Part shown: positions 23,684-31,596 of the stretch, in pieces
How positions within the stretch are numbered: position 1 is the first letter of the stretch
Layout: each line of letters begins with the position of its first letter
Assembly: GCF_035605935.1 (NCBI RefSeq)
Contig: NZ_DATNGK010000001.1
Location: forward strand, 1 to 54,338
DNA length: 54,338 nt
Direction: 5' to 3'
Source: Actinocrinis sp035605935
GTDB taxonomy: Bacteria; Actinomycetota; Actinomycetes; Streptomycetales; Catenulisporaceae
Program-made: the position numbers and the translations under genes
The notes under the pieces: model-generated
What the model was told of the DNA's origin: nothing
Seen by the model: only the letters and a program-made list of their open reading frames with translations
Databases searched by the model: none

Positions 23684-24925
23684 CTACCAGGAGACCGGCA
23701 GCGACACCAGCGAGCTGAGCACCTCGCCCTCGGTATAGCTCAGGGTGTGCGGGTCGGCGGCCAGCCGCAGCCCGGGCAGCCGCTCGGTCAGCAGGCCGAG
23801 GCCGATCCGCAGCTCGGCCTTCGCCAGGTGCGCGCCGAGGCAGTAGTGCGGCCCGGCGCCGAAGACGATCTGCGCGGGCGGCTCCCGGTCGAAGGCGACC
23901 GTGTCAGGATCCGGGTACGCCAGTTCGTCCCGCAGCGCGGACGAGGTCGCGATCAGCACCGCGTCTCCGGCGTGCACCGTACCGGAGGGCAGTTCGACGT
24001 CTTCGACAGCGAGCCGCAATGCGCCGCCGTTGCCCAGTGGGTTGTACCGCAGCAGCTCGTCGACTGCTGCCGGGATCAGCCCGGGGTCGTCCACGAGTCG
24101 CTGCCAGAGGCCGCCGCCGTCACGCAGCAGGGTGAGCACCGAACGGCCGAGCATGTTCGAAGTCGTTTCGTTGCCGGCCGCGATCAGCCCGGCCACCATG
24201 TAGACGAGTTCTGATTCGGTGAGCCGGTCCGCGCCGTCCCTGGCCGCGATCAGGTCGTCGATCAGGTCCTCGCCGGGCTCGGCCCGCTTCGCCGCGAGCA
24301 GCCGCGCCGTATATCCGGAGAACTCGCGGATCAGCCGGCCACGCTCCTGCTGCTCCATGCGCGCGGCCGAGACGAAGGCGTTGGACCAGTCCCGGAACAG
24401 CCCGAGGTCGCGCTCGGGCACGCCCAGCAGCTTGCAGATGATCCGCACCGGCAACTGGAAACAGTAGTCCGCGACGAGGTCGGCGGGCGGGCCGGTGCGC
24501 TCCATCGTGTCGATCAGCTCGCCGGCCACGGCGGCGATGGTCGGCTTCCAGCGCTCGATTCGGCGCGGGGTGAACGCGGAGGCCACGATCCTGCGGATGC
24601 GCAGGTGCTCCTCGCCCTCTTTGTTGAGCAGGCTTTCCGGGTCGTCGAAGAAGCTCGGTCCGGCGGTGACCCGCGGCGAGCCCGGGGCGGTCAGGTCGTG
24701 CGAGAGCCGGGTGTCGGCGAGCGCGGCGGCCGAGTCGCGATAGGTGACCAGCAGCACCGCCTCGTCGCCGCTCGGCAGCCGCACCTTGCCGAACGGACAG
24801 GTGGCGCGACGCTCGGCGTATTGCGCCGGGATGCCGACGTGCGGGTCGACGGGGAAGGGGAAGAGCGGCGGGTCCTGTCGTGCGCCGGCCTCGGTCGACG
24901 ACGGCGCGGCGTGCAGTTCGGTCAT
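23684..24925 (-). CDS. Cytochrome P450 (bacterial class I, CYP105-like)
   Basis: 413 aa, soluble bacterial P450. The I-helix oxygen-binding motif AGNETTS is at 250-256, the K-helix ExxR is Glu290/Arg293 in DELLRY, and the heme loop FGAGPHYCLG has the axial Cys362. EHLRIRRIVASAFTPRRI is the usual C-helix region. Redox partners (ferredoxin and reductase) are not nearby and must come from elsewhere in the genome. The substrate cannot be read from sequence; the surroundings are not a recognisable biosynthetic cluster. The ATG at 24925 has GGAGGT eight bases upstream. The 176 bases before it, up to the end of the SWIM gene, show nothing specific. Confidence 0.95.
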   Translation of the reverse strand: MTELHAAPSSTEAGARQDPPLFPFPVDPHVGIPAQYAERRATCPFGKVRLPSGDEAVLLVTYRDSAAALADTRLSHDLTAPGSPRVTAGPSFFDDPESLLNKEGEEHLRIRRIVASAFTPRRIERWKPTIAAVAGELIDTMERTGPPADLVADYCFQLPVRIICKLLGVPERDLGLFRDWSNAFVSAARMEQQERGRLIREFSGYTARLLAAKRAEPGEDLIDDLIAARDGADRLTESELVYMVAGLIAAGNETTSNMLGRSVLTLLRDGGGLWQRLVDDPGLIPAAVDELLRYNPLGNGGALRLAVEDVELPSGTVHAGDAVLIATSSALRDELAYPDPDTVAFDREPPAQIVFGAGPHYCLGAHLAKAELRIGLGLLTERLPGLRLAADPHTLSYTEGEVLSSLVSLPVSW

Positions 24926-25101
24926 GGGCGGGGACCTCCCATCGCGGTTCTTCCGCGAGAGCCGAGGCTTCGCAGAGTTCGCATATGAGGCTAACCCGGA
25001 ACGCCGCGCGCCGGTACCCGCTGATCACTGTCAATCCAGGCTGCTACGCAGGCCACTGGGCATATCGCGACCCTGCTTCCCCTCCTGTCGCAGCGTTCCC
25101 T

Positions 25102-25941
25102 TCATCCCCTGCCGTCACGCATGGCGCTATACGCGGGGCGAAGCAGATCTCGTAGATCCTCACCGCGCAGCCGCCGGGCGAGCGGGCCGAGCCGGTCGAG
25201 GATGGCGCCGGCCGGGGTACCCGGGCGCGGGGCGAGGGGCTCCGGCAGTGCGGCCGGGGCACGCCAGTAGTCCGTGGTGAGCTCGGCCAGCGGTGTGTCC
25301 TGCGGCTCGTCCGCGGTCTCCTGCCAGGCCTCGTCGTCGCGCAGCGCTTCAAGCCGGCGGGTCAGCACGGCGCGGTCCCGGCCACGCCAGGCGAACAGCG
25401 CGAACGGGTCGTCGTCGAAGTGCCTGGCGAGCACGTAGCAGGCGGCGGCGATGTGCTTGCACGGGTTCTGTTTGTCAGGGCACGTGCAATCGCTGCGGAA
25501 CTCGCGGCGCACCGGGAAAAGGGTGAGTCCGGCGGCGGTGAACACCCGGTCGATCCGCTCGGGCATACGCCCGTCGAGCAGTTCCCTGATGTAGCCGTGG
25601 CTTTCCACGAGTTCGCGTTCGACGCGCGCCCACTGTTCCGGCGAGTAGACCTCGATGCGCAGGGTCACGCTGTACGGCTTCTCATAGGTGCCCTGCACGC
25701 TGGCGGCGACCTCGCCGGCGCGGATGGAATACCCGAGCACGTTGCCGCTGCTGGCATAGGCGCGGCCGCGGGTGAGACGGTCGCCGTGTCCGAACCCTTC
25801 GATTACCGCGACGAACCGCTTCGACCACCGCACCTCGCCGGCCGCGCCGCGTTGCGGGCGCGCGGAGAGCCCGGCCGCGCGGCGCGCGCCCGTTGTCGCA
25901 CCGTACTCGTCAGCCACGGTCACCGCTCCCTTCGCCCTCAT
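25102..25941 (-). CDS. SWIM zinc-finger protein
   Basis: 279 aa. The SWIM motif (CxCx(n)CxH) is DCTCPDKQNPCKHIAAACYVLA in the centre, split here as CTCPDKQNPCKH and IAAACYVLARHFDDDP; it binds zinc and is thought to contact nucleic acid or protein. The N-terminal part (RFVAVIEGFGHGDRLTRGRAYASSGNVLGYSI) is typical of the actinobacterial SWIM proteins that accompany SNF2 helicases. Its ATG overlaps the SNF2 stop by four bases (ATGA), so the two are translated together and probably work as a complex. A GTG start a few codons in is possible. The molecular function of the pair is unknown. Confidence 0.88.
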   Translation of the reverse strand: MRAKGAVTVADEYGATTGARRAAGLSARPQRGAAGEVRWSKRFVAVIEGFGHGDRLTRGRAYASSGNVLGYSIRAGEVAASVQGTYEKPYSVTLRIEVYSPEQWARVERELVESHGYIRELLDGRMPERIDRVFTAAGLTLFPVRREFRSDCTCPDKQNPCKHIAAACYVLARHFDDDPFALFAWRGRDRAVLTRRLEALRDDEAWQETADEPQDTPLAELTTDYWRAPAALPEPLAPRPGTPAGAILDRLGPLARRLRGEDLRDLLRPAYSAMRDGRG

Positions 25942-28900
25942 TCCACGACCGCGTCCGCGGCCAGCCGGATCACGTCCCGCAACTCGGCCACGGACAACTC
26001 GGTCAGCCAGCCCTCACCGGTGCCGACGATCCGGTCGGCCAGGTCCTGCTTCTCCTCGATCACCTGGTCGATCCGCTCCTCGAGCGTGCCGGCGCACATC
26101 AGCTTCCTTACCTGCACGTCGCGCCGCTGTCCGATGCGGAATGCCCGGTCGGTGGCCTGGTTCTCCACGGCCGGATTCCACCACCGGTCCACATGGATCA
26201 CGTGGTTCGCAGCGGTCAGATTCAGTCCCACTCCCCCGGCCTTGAGGGAGAGCACGAACAGCGGCGGGCCGTCCGGCTGCTCGAAACGCAACACCATCTC
26301 GTCGCGCGAACGCCTGGGCACGCCGCCGTGCAGGAAGGCGACCTCACGCCCGAATCGCTCGGCCAGGTGCGCGCGCAGCATCCCGCCGAATTCGGCGTAC
26401 TGGGTGAACAGCAACGCCTTCTCCCCCGCCGCGAGCACCTCGTCGCAGAGCTCTTCGACGCGGGCCAGCTTTCCGGAGCGGCCCGGCAGCCGCGAGCCGT
26501 CCTTGAGGAAGTGCGCGGGGTGGTTGCAGATCTGCTTGAGCCTGGTCAGCAGCGCGAGCACCAGGCCACGCCTGGCCACGCCCTCGGCCTCGGCCACCTC
26601 GCGCAGCATCTCGTCCACCGTGGCCTGATACAGCGAGGCCTGCTCCTTGGTCAGGTTGCAGACCACCTTCATCTCGACCTTCTCCGGCAGGTCGCTGATG
26701 ATCGCCGGGTCGGTCTTCTCCCGGCGCAGCACGAACGCCCCGGTGGCCCGCCGCAGCCGCTCGGCCGCGCGCGCGTCGCCGTCGCGCTCGATCGGCCTGG
26801 CGAAGCGCTGCTTGAACGACTCGGCGCTGCCGAGCAGTCCGGGGTTGGCGAATTCCAGGATCGACCAGAGGTCGGCGAGCCGGTTCTCCACCGGGGTGCC
26901 GGTCAGGGCGATGCGATGCGGGGCGGCGATGGCGCGCACCGCCCTGGCCTGTTTGGTCCCGGCGTTCTTGATCGCCTGCGCCTCGTCGATGACGACTCGA
27001 TGCCAGTCCACCTCCGCCAGTTCCGCGCGGTCGCGCAGCGCGAGGCCGTAGGTCGTGATCACCAGGTGCGCGTCGGCGACGGCCGCGCGGAACTCTTCGC
27101 CGGACAGCCGCTCGGCGCCGTGGTGCACGTGGACTTCGAGTCCCGGGGTGAATCGCTCGGATTCCCGCTGCCAGTTCGCGACGAGCGACATCGGGCAGAC
27201 CAGCAGCGTGGGGCGGCCTTGCGCCGCGTCCGAGTCGCGTTCGAGTTCGAGCAGCGTCAGCACTTGGACGGTCTTGCCGAGGCCCATCGAGTCCGCGAGT
27301 ACCGCGCCGAGCCCGAAGCGGTCCATGAACGAGAGCCAGCCGACGCCGCGTTCCTGGTAGGGCCGCAGTGTGCCGTGCAGGCCGGGCGGCGCGGTCGCCG
27401 GGGTGCAGCGCTGCTCGGCGGCGCCGGAGAGCAGGTCGCCGAGCCAGCCGCGCGCCTCGACCGCTTCGAGCGGCAGGCCGTCGTCGTCGAGGCCGAAGAC
27501 GGCCGTGCGCAGGAAGTCCTGAACGCGCATCACGCCGCCGCGGCGCGTGCCGAGCGCTTTGAGCCCGGCGGCCAGCTTGTCCCGGTCCACCTCGACCCAC
27601 CGGCCGCGGAACTGCACGAGGCTGCTCTTGGCGTCGGCGAGGGCCTGGAACTCCGCCTCGGACAGCGTTTGGCCGCCGAGGGACGCGCGCCATTCGTAGT
27701 CGATGAGGTCGCCGAGGCCGAAGCCGGAGCGGCGTGCGATCCGGCCGGGCTGTTCTGGCTTCTCGGCCTGCCCGGCGCGCCCGGCCTTGGGTTCGTCTTT
27801 AGGGGCCGCCGCGAGCGTGAAGCCGAGTTCTGCCCGTCCGGCCGAGGACCACCACGAGGGCAGCAGCACGCCGAATCCGTTGCCAGCCAAAGCTGGCGCG
27901 ATGCGGGTGAGGAAGCCGTGCGCGCTGTCAGCATCGAGCCGGACCTGCGTCGGCGATGCTTCTCGGAGCGCGTACGCGAGAGCGGGGAACACGCGGGCGG
28001 CGCGGCTGAGCCCTGCGAGTAGGTCCCGGCGCGGATCGGCACCCGCGGCACGCAGCAGCCGGGCCGCGCCGGACCGGTGCCAGACCTCGTGAGCGGTGGC
28101 GAGCAGCGAAGGGTTTTCGATGGACTGCAACAGCAGTTCCACCGTCCACGACTCGCCGCGGTCTGCGCTGGCGCGATCTGTGCCGGCACGATCTGCGCTC
28201 GTAACGTCCTCCGGCGCGAGCAGGCGGAAACAGGTTCGCACCGGCCCGGCTAACGTGCCGTGCGTCGTTCGCCACTCGTCGAGGGCCGCCATCAGTTCCT
28301 CGGCGGCGGCCAGATCAAGGCGTTCCGGGTCGAGCAGATTGCTGGAGGCCGAGGTCAGCGCGTCGAGCCAGAGTGCTTCGATCGGGGTTTTGACGCTCAG
28401 GCTGTTGGGCGGGCGCGCGGGCGCGAGCGATTCGCCGTGCAGTCCGTGCGGGCCTGTCAGCGCTGCGATGACGTACGCATCGACGAGTGCGTTAACGGCG
28501 CCATCGAGTACGTCAGTGGCTGGCCGGCCGGTCAACTCTGTGTCGAGGAGTTGGGCGCGGAACACCGGCGGCATCGCGTCAAGCAGTGCCTTGCGATGCG
28601 CGGCGCTGTCCAGCGCATAGGTCGGGCGCCATACCGCGTGATGGTCGCCGTTGTCCTCGTCGACTTGGAGGTCGGGCAGGATCTCCCCGCGTCGCACGAG
28701 AGCGTCGGCGAACTGCGCGACGGCGGTGGCGTAACGCACCGTGTCGGCGAGCGGGATATCGGTCTCGGCGCCGTCAACGTCAAACGTCGCGAGGCGTTCG
28801 CCATCCAGGATCGCGAGCAGCGCGGCCCCGTCCCGTGGGCCGAGGGCCAGCGTCGGGACGATCCACGCTCGCAGTTGCGTCTTCGCACCGGTGCGGCGGT

Positions 28901-29333
28901 CGCGCCCACCGCCGCCACCACTGCCGCCGCCACTGCCACTGCCGCTGCCACCGTCACTGCCACCCGCGGCGATCTCGGCGTCATCGCGTACGAACCGCGC
29001 GAAGCCGATCGAAGGCTGCGGTCCGGACGCGGACGACGGCAGCACGAGCGGCACGCTTCCGCGTGGATCGGCCCGCCGCACCGTCGCGGCCACCTCGTCG
29101 CCCGCCGCCCGCAGCAGCTCGGCGAGGACGACGGGTTCGGCCGCGAACGGATGTCGCTGCGCCATGCTCGCGCCAGCTCGGTTCCCCGAACCGCTCCTCA
29201 GCGCTGGGCCACCGCGCCCGGCCTTGGCGGCGATTTCCGCCGGATCGGCCGCCAGCGTCAGCGGCCGGCTGGAGTCCTCGGCCCACAGCTCCCAGCAGCC
29301 TGCCTCGGTGAACAGGGCATGCAGGACGTACAC
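25938..29333 (-). CDS. SNF2-family DEAD/DEAH ATPase (Rad54/HepA-like)
   Basis: 1131 aa. The N-terminal ~600 residues include the SNF2-associated bacterial domain. The motor begins near 650: ADSMGLGKTVQVLTLLE is the Walker A motif, VVIDEAQAIKNAGTKQARA is the DExH box (DEAQ), ALTGTPVENRLADLWSILEF motif III, and the second RecA lobe ends VGLNLTAANHVIHVDRWWNPAVENQATDRAFRIGQ (split: GLNLTAANHVIHVDRWWNP; ENQATDRAFRIGQ). Such enzymes translocate on double-stranded DNA and displace or remodel bound protein. A Gly/Ser linker at ~121-141 is low complexity. The GTG at 29333 follows AAGGAG by eleven bases. It is coupled to the SWIM gene downstream and lies 86 bases after the thiamine-binding gene. Confidence 0.92.
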   Translation of the reverse strand: MYVLHALFTEAGCWELWAEDSSRPLTLAADPAEIAAKAGRGGPALRSGSGNRAGASMAQRHPFAAEPVVLAELLRAAGDEVAATVRRADPRGSVPLVLPSSASGPQPSIGFARFVRDDAEIAAGGSDGGSGSGSGGGSGGGGGRDRRTGAKTQLRAWIVPTLALGPRDGAALLAILDGERLATFDVDGAETDIPLADTVRYATAVAQFADALVRRGEILPDLQVDEDNGDHHAVWRPTYALDSAAHRKALLDAMPPVFRAQLLDTELTGRPATDVLDGAVNALVDAYVIAALTGPHGLHGESLAPARPPNSLSVKTPIEALWLDALTSASSNLLDPERLDLAAAEELMAALDEWRTTHGTLAGPVRTCFRLLAPEDVTSADRAGTDRASADRGESWTVELLLQSIENPSLLATAHEVWHRSGAARLLRAAGADPRRDLLAGLSRAARVFPALAYALREASPTQVRLDADSAHGFLTRIAPALAGNGFGVLLPSWWSSAGRAELGFTLAAAPKDEPKAGRAGQAEKPEQPGRIARRSGFGLGDLIDYEWRASLGGQTLSEAEFQALADAKSSLVQFRGRWVEVDRDKLAAGLKALGTRRGGVMRVQDFLRTAVFGLDDDGLPLEAVEARGWLGDLLSGAAEQRCTPATAPPGLHGTLRPYQERGVGWLSFMDRFGLGAVLADSMGLGKTVQVLTLLELERDSDAAQGRPTLLVCPMSLVANWQRESERFTPGLEVHVHHGAERLSGEEFRAAVADAHLVITTYGLALRDRAELAEVDWHRVVIDEAQAIKNAGTKQARAVRAIAAPHRIALTGTPVENRLADLWSILEFANPGLLGSAESFKQRFARPIERDGDARAAERLRRATGAFVLRREKTDPAIISDLPEKVEMKVVCNLTKEQASLYQATVDEMLREVAEAEGVARRGLVLALLTRLKQICNHPAHFLKDGSRLPGRSGKLARVEELCDEVLAAGEKALLFTQYAEFGGMLRAHLAERFGREVAFLHGGVPRRSRDEMVLRFEQPDGPPLFVLSLKAGGVGLNLTAANHVIHVDRWWNPAVENQATDRAFRIGQRRDVQVRKLMCAGTLEERIDQVIEEKQDLADRIVGTGEGWLTELSVAELRDVIRLAADAVVE
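28908..28971 (-). repeat. Low-complexity Gly/Ser-coding tract inside the SNF2 gene
   Basis: Interrupted CCACTG/CCGCCA-type triplets encode a run of about 20 Gly and Ser residues (GGSDGGSGSGSGGG and following Gly). It is a linker, prone to length change in multiples of three. Confidence 0.8.
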
Positions 29334-29419
29334 GACGCGGCTAGCTCCTTAGGACGGCGCCGGATGAGTGCAAAGTCCCAGCTTATCGCAGTGACCTTGA
29401 GCCGGAGTCGTTGACGGGG

Positions 29420-29740
29420 TTACGCCTGGCTTTCCGCGAGGTACCGCTCGACGGTCGCGACTTTCGCCTCCAGCGCGCCGGTCACACCGGGCCGGATGTC
29501 CGCCTTCAGCACGAGGCTGACTCGGCCGGCCGCACCATCCTGTTGCGCGCTTTGCTGTACCGCCTCATACGCGCGCTTGACGACCGCGAGCACCTCGTCC
29601 CATTCACCCTCGATGGTCGTGAACATCGCGTCCGTGCGGTTCGGCAGGCCCGACTCGCGCACGATACGCACCGCGTCGGCGACATACGCACCCACTTCTT
29701 CACCGACGCCAAGCGGCGTGACGGAAAACGCGACCAGCAT
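29420..29740 (-). CDS. MTH1187/YkoF-type thiamine-binding protein (UPF0045)
   Basis: 106 aa, ferredoxin-like fold. Signature blocks are MLVAFSVTPLG at the start, VADAVRIVRESGLPNRTDAMFTTIEGEWDEVL (split: RIVRESGLPNRTDAMF; TTIEGEWDEVL) and RVSLVLKADIRPG near the end. Members bind thiamine or pyrimidine precursors and may sense or store them. The ATG at 29740 has AAGGAC before it. It lies between the GH18-like gene and the SNF2 gene on the same strand; no thiamine transport or synthesis gene is near, so the context does not add to the call. Confidence 0.88.
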   Translation of the reverse strand: MLVAFSVTPLGVGEEVGAYVADAVRIVRESGLPNRTDAMFTTIEGEWDEVLAVVKRAYEAVQQSAQQDGAAGRVSLVLKADIRPGVTGALEAKVATVERYLAESQA

Positions 29741-29792
29741 GCGTGCGTCCTTTCCTCGAATTCGGCAGCAGCCCGAGCGAAGCCCCAGTGCC

Positions 29793-30785
29793 TTACGGGT
29801 CCACCCAATCAGACCGGTAGGCCGCCCAGTCAGCGCGGGTAGCCCCGAAGTCGATGTACAGGGCTACGCCAACAGCCCGATCCGTTGGCGCTCCGTGCGG
29901 GAGCGCCAGCCGAACGCCGCGTATCCCCGCGGCAGTCGTCTCAGCCGCCGAATCGTGTACGAAGGAGTGCCCGTCGTAGGCAGGCACGCCCATGAGCAGA
30001 GCGACGCTGCGTGGCACTGCACCGAGAGCGATGCGCGTCTCGTCGCGCACGAAACCGCTGTATGAGCTTGAGGTCCACAGCACGGAGTCGTAGGACATGA
30101 TCGCGACCTGATCGACTCGCGATGCGACTTGCCGCAGGTACCCGCTCGACCACCAGCTGTCATGTCCGACTAGCGCGTCCAGTGCCCACCGGCCACCCGG
30201 CACCGGTTCTACCTGTTCGGCTGAGATAGACAGCATCCGCCCGCCACTACGCACCAAGGCGTGCGTAGCGTCGAGCAGTGCGAGGTAACCGGGATCGGCG
30301 TCGCCAACCGGCTCGAAGTCGTAGTGCACGCCATCGAAGCCGTCGCCGAGAACAGAGGCATCAGCGTCGAGGATGCGCAGCCTGGTCGGAGCGTCTTCCA
30401 GATCGAGGCCGCCCTCGCGTGGTCTGACGATGTCACCGATCCAAGCAAGCACCCGCGCGCCGGGAAGTGCGCGGTGCGCGGCATCGGTGAACCATCGCGC
30501 TTGTGGTCGCAGCGCCGGATCCAGTGAACCGCGATGATCCAACGGTCCTACGTGTACGAACAGGTCCTTGATTCCGGTGCCGCGCAGCTGTGCGGCGAGT
30601 TCTGCGATGTCCTGCGGTCCCTTGCGCCCGTCGACCCAGGCGTGCCCGAGCCACAGCGCATCGTTGCCCGTGGTGTGCGCGGCAGGGTTGACCGTTCCGA
30701 TGTCCTGCGCCGAGAAGGAGATCCAGCGACCGCCGAGCAGCACGCTCAGCACGGCGGCGATGCCGATGATCTTGCCGACGACCAT
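29793..30785 (-). CDS. Membrane-anchored GH18-like glycosyl hydrolase-fold protein
   Basis: About 330 aa. The first helix VVGKIIGIAAVLSVLLGG is an uncleaved anchor or signal peptide. The remainder looks like a TIM-barrel glycosidase: KDLFVHVGPLDHRG, ARVLAWIGDIV, then GFDGVHYDFEPV, which resembles the GH18 catalytic motif DGxDxDxE with His in place of the middle Asp, and VDQVAIMSYDSVLW, equal to the conserved MxYD strand. It is therefore probably an extracellular hydrolase or a carbohydrate-binding relative acting on peptidoglycan or chitin-like sugars. An ATG at 30785 is used; a GTG lies at 30794. It follows the TetR gene by 37 bases and could share its transcript. Confidence 0.6.
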   Translation of the reverse strand: MVVGKIIGIAAVLSVLLGGRWISFSAQDIGTVNPAAHTTGNDALWLGHAWVDGRKGPQDIAELAAQLRGTGIKDLFVHVGPLDHRGSLDPALRPQARWFTDAAHRALPGARVLAWIGDIVRPREGGLDLEDAPTRLRILDADASVLGDGFDGVHYDFEPVGDADPGYLALLDATHALVRSGGRMLSISAEQVEPVPGGRWALDALVGHDSWWSSGYLRQVASRVDQVAIMSYDSVLWTSSSYSGFVRDETRIALGAVPRSVALLMGVPAYDGHSFVHDSAAETTAAGIRGVRLALPHGAPTDRAVGVALYIDFGATRADWAAYRSDWVDP

Positions 30786-30822
30786 CCGCGCCACGCCGCC
30801 GCCCGCCCCCCGTTTCTGTCCG

Positions 30823-31422
30823 CTAACCCTCGCCGCCGTCCTTGCGGGCGATGCGCCGAGCGACCTCTTCGAGGAACTGCGCGTGCTGCTCCAGCAGCTC
30901 GTCGTCCGGGTCGCGGCCGAAGATCAGCCGCGCGTGCTGCGGACTGACGAACACCCAGTCGGCCATGGCCAGGAAGGTGAGCAGCAGGTGCCTCGCGTCG
31001 AGCTGCGGATCGATGATCCCGGCGCGCTGCGCGTCCTCGATCACTGCGATCTTGCGATCGTAGTGCTTCTGCCGCTCCTGCACCGAGCGATCGTCGACCG
31101 GGCCCTGCGTCTCCAGGCCCTCCCAGGCGACCAGGCGCACGAGGGCGGGATTGGGCCCGTGCATGCGTATCAGGCTCGCGGGATAGCCGATCGGGTCGTC
31201 GGGATCGGGACCGATCTCGTCACCTCGGGTGTTGAGGTATTCGTCCAGTACTCGGCGCAGCAGCTCCTGTTTCGAGCCGAAGTAGCGGTAGATCGACTCC
31301 TTGTTCGCGCCCGCCCTGGCCGCGATCCGGTCGACGCGGGCTCCGGCGCTGCCGTGCTCGGAGAACTCCTCGACCGCGGCGCGCAGGATGCGGGCACGGG
31401 TACCCTCCGGGTCGTATCCCAC
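30823..31422 (-). CDS. TetR-family transcriptional regulator
   Basis: About 199 aa. The N-terminal helix-turn-helix is YDPEGTRARILRAAVEEFSEHGSAGARVDRIAARAGANKESIYRYFGSKQELL (split: RILRAAVEEFSEHG; VDRIAARAGANKESIYRYF), a textbook TetR domain. The C-terminal ~140 residues are the helical ligand and dimer domain (WEGLETQGPVDD, LLLTFLAMADWVFVSPQH). The GTG at 31422 has GGAGG seven bases upstream; the longer reading frame upstream is noncoding-like and crosses the operator. It is divergent from an MFS exporter with a perfect palindrome between them, which is the classic repressor-exporter pair. Confidence 0.93.
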   Translation of the reverse strand: MGYDPEGTRARILRAAVEEFSEHGSAGARVDRIAARAGANKESIYRYFGSKQELLRRVLDEYLNTRGDEIGPDPDDPIGYPASLIRMHGPNPALVRLVAWEGLETQGPVDDRSVQERQKHYDRKIAVIEDAQRAGIIDPQLDARHLLLTFLAMADWVFVSPQHARLIFGRDPDDELLEQHAQFLEEVARRIARKDGGEG

Positions 31423-31502
31423 CTCTTGCCTCCACAGTCTCGCCAGCGTCACGCACGGGTCCCGTGCGGTCTGTCCGAGTATCGCGCGGCGCTCACCAAA
31501 TT

Positions 31503-31519
31503 TCCAACTGTTCGGTTGA
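31503..31519. promoter_or_regulatory. Second, weaker TetR operator candidate
   Basis: TCCAACTGTTCGGTTGA contains CAAC-N6-GTTG and shares TCCAAC with the perfect site at 31551. It lies 81 bases before the TetR start and overlaps the -35 box of the exporter promoter. Confidence 0.45.
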
Positions 31520-31545
31520 CATGACCGTGCCGGGCCAGCCAGACT
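31516..31545 (+). promoter_or_regulatory. Candidate promoter for the MFS gene
   Basis: A consensus TTGACA at 31516-31521 with CAGACT at 31540-31545 (18-base spacer). Transcription would begin near 31552, at the first base of the perfect operator. Confidence 0.5.
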
Positions 31546-31550
31546 CGTTT

Positions 31551-31572
31551 TCCAACCAAAAAGTTGGTTGGA
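31551..31572. promoter_or_regulatory. Perfect 9-bp inverted repeat, likely TetR operator
   Basis: TCCAACCAA-AAAG-TTGGTTGGA, 22 bp with no mismatch, between the divergent TetR and MFS genes and 25 bases before the MFS start. Its size and position suit a TetR dimer that blocks the exporter promoter. Confidence 0.8.
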
Positions 31573-31596
31573 AGACGCGCTCCGAGGGGGAACGCC

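Noticed and set aside
23684..25941. A P450-centred biosynthetic gene cluster
   Set aside because: Neighbours are a SWIM/SNF2 pair and an isolated methyltransferase with terminators between; there is no core biosynthetic enzyme or ferredoxin.
25893..28022. 709-codon plus-strand ORF opposite the SNF2 gene
   Set aside because: No recognisable domain, His/Arg/Gln-rich, and antisense to intact helicase motifs.
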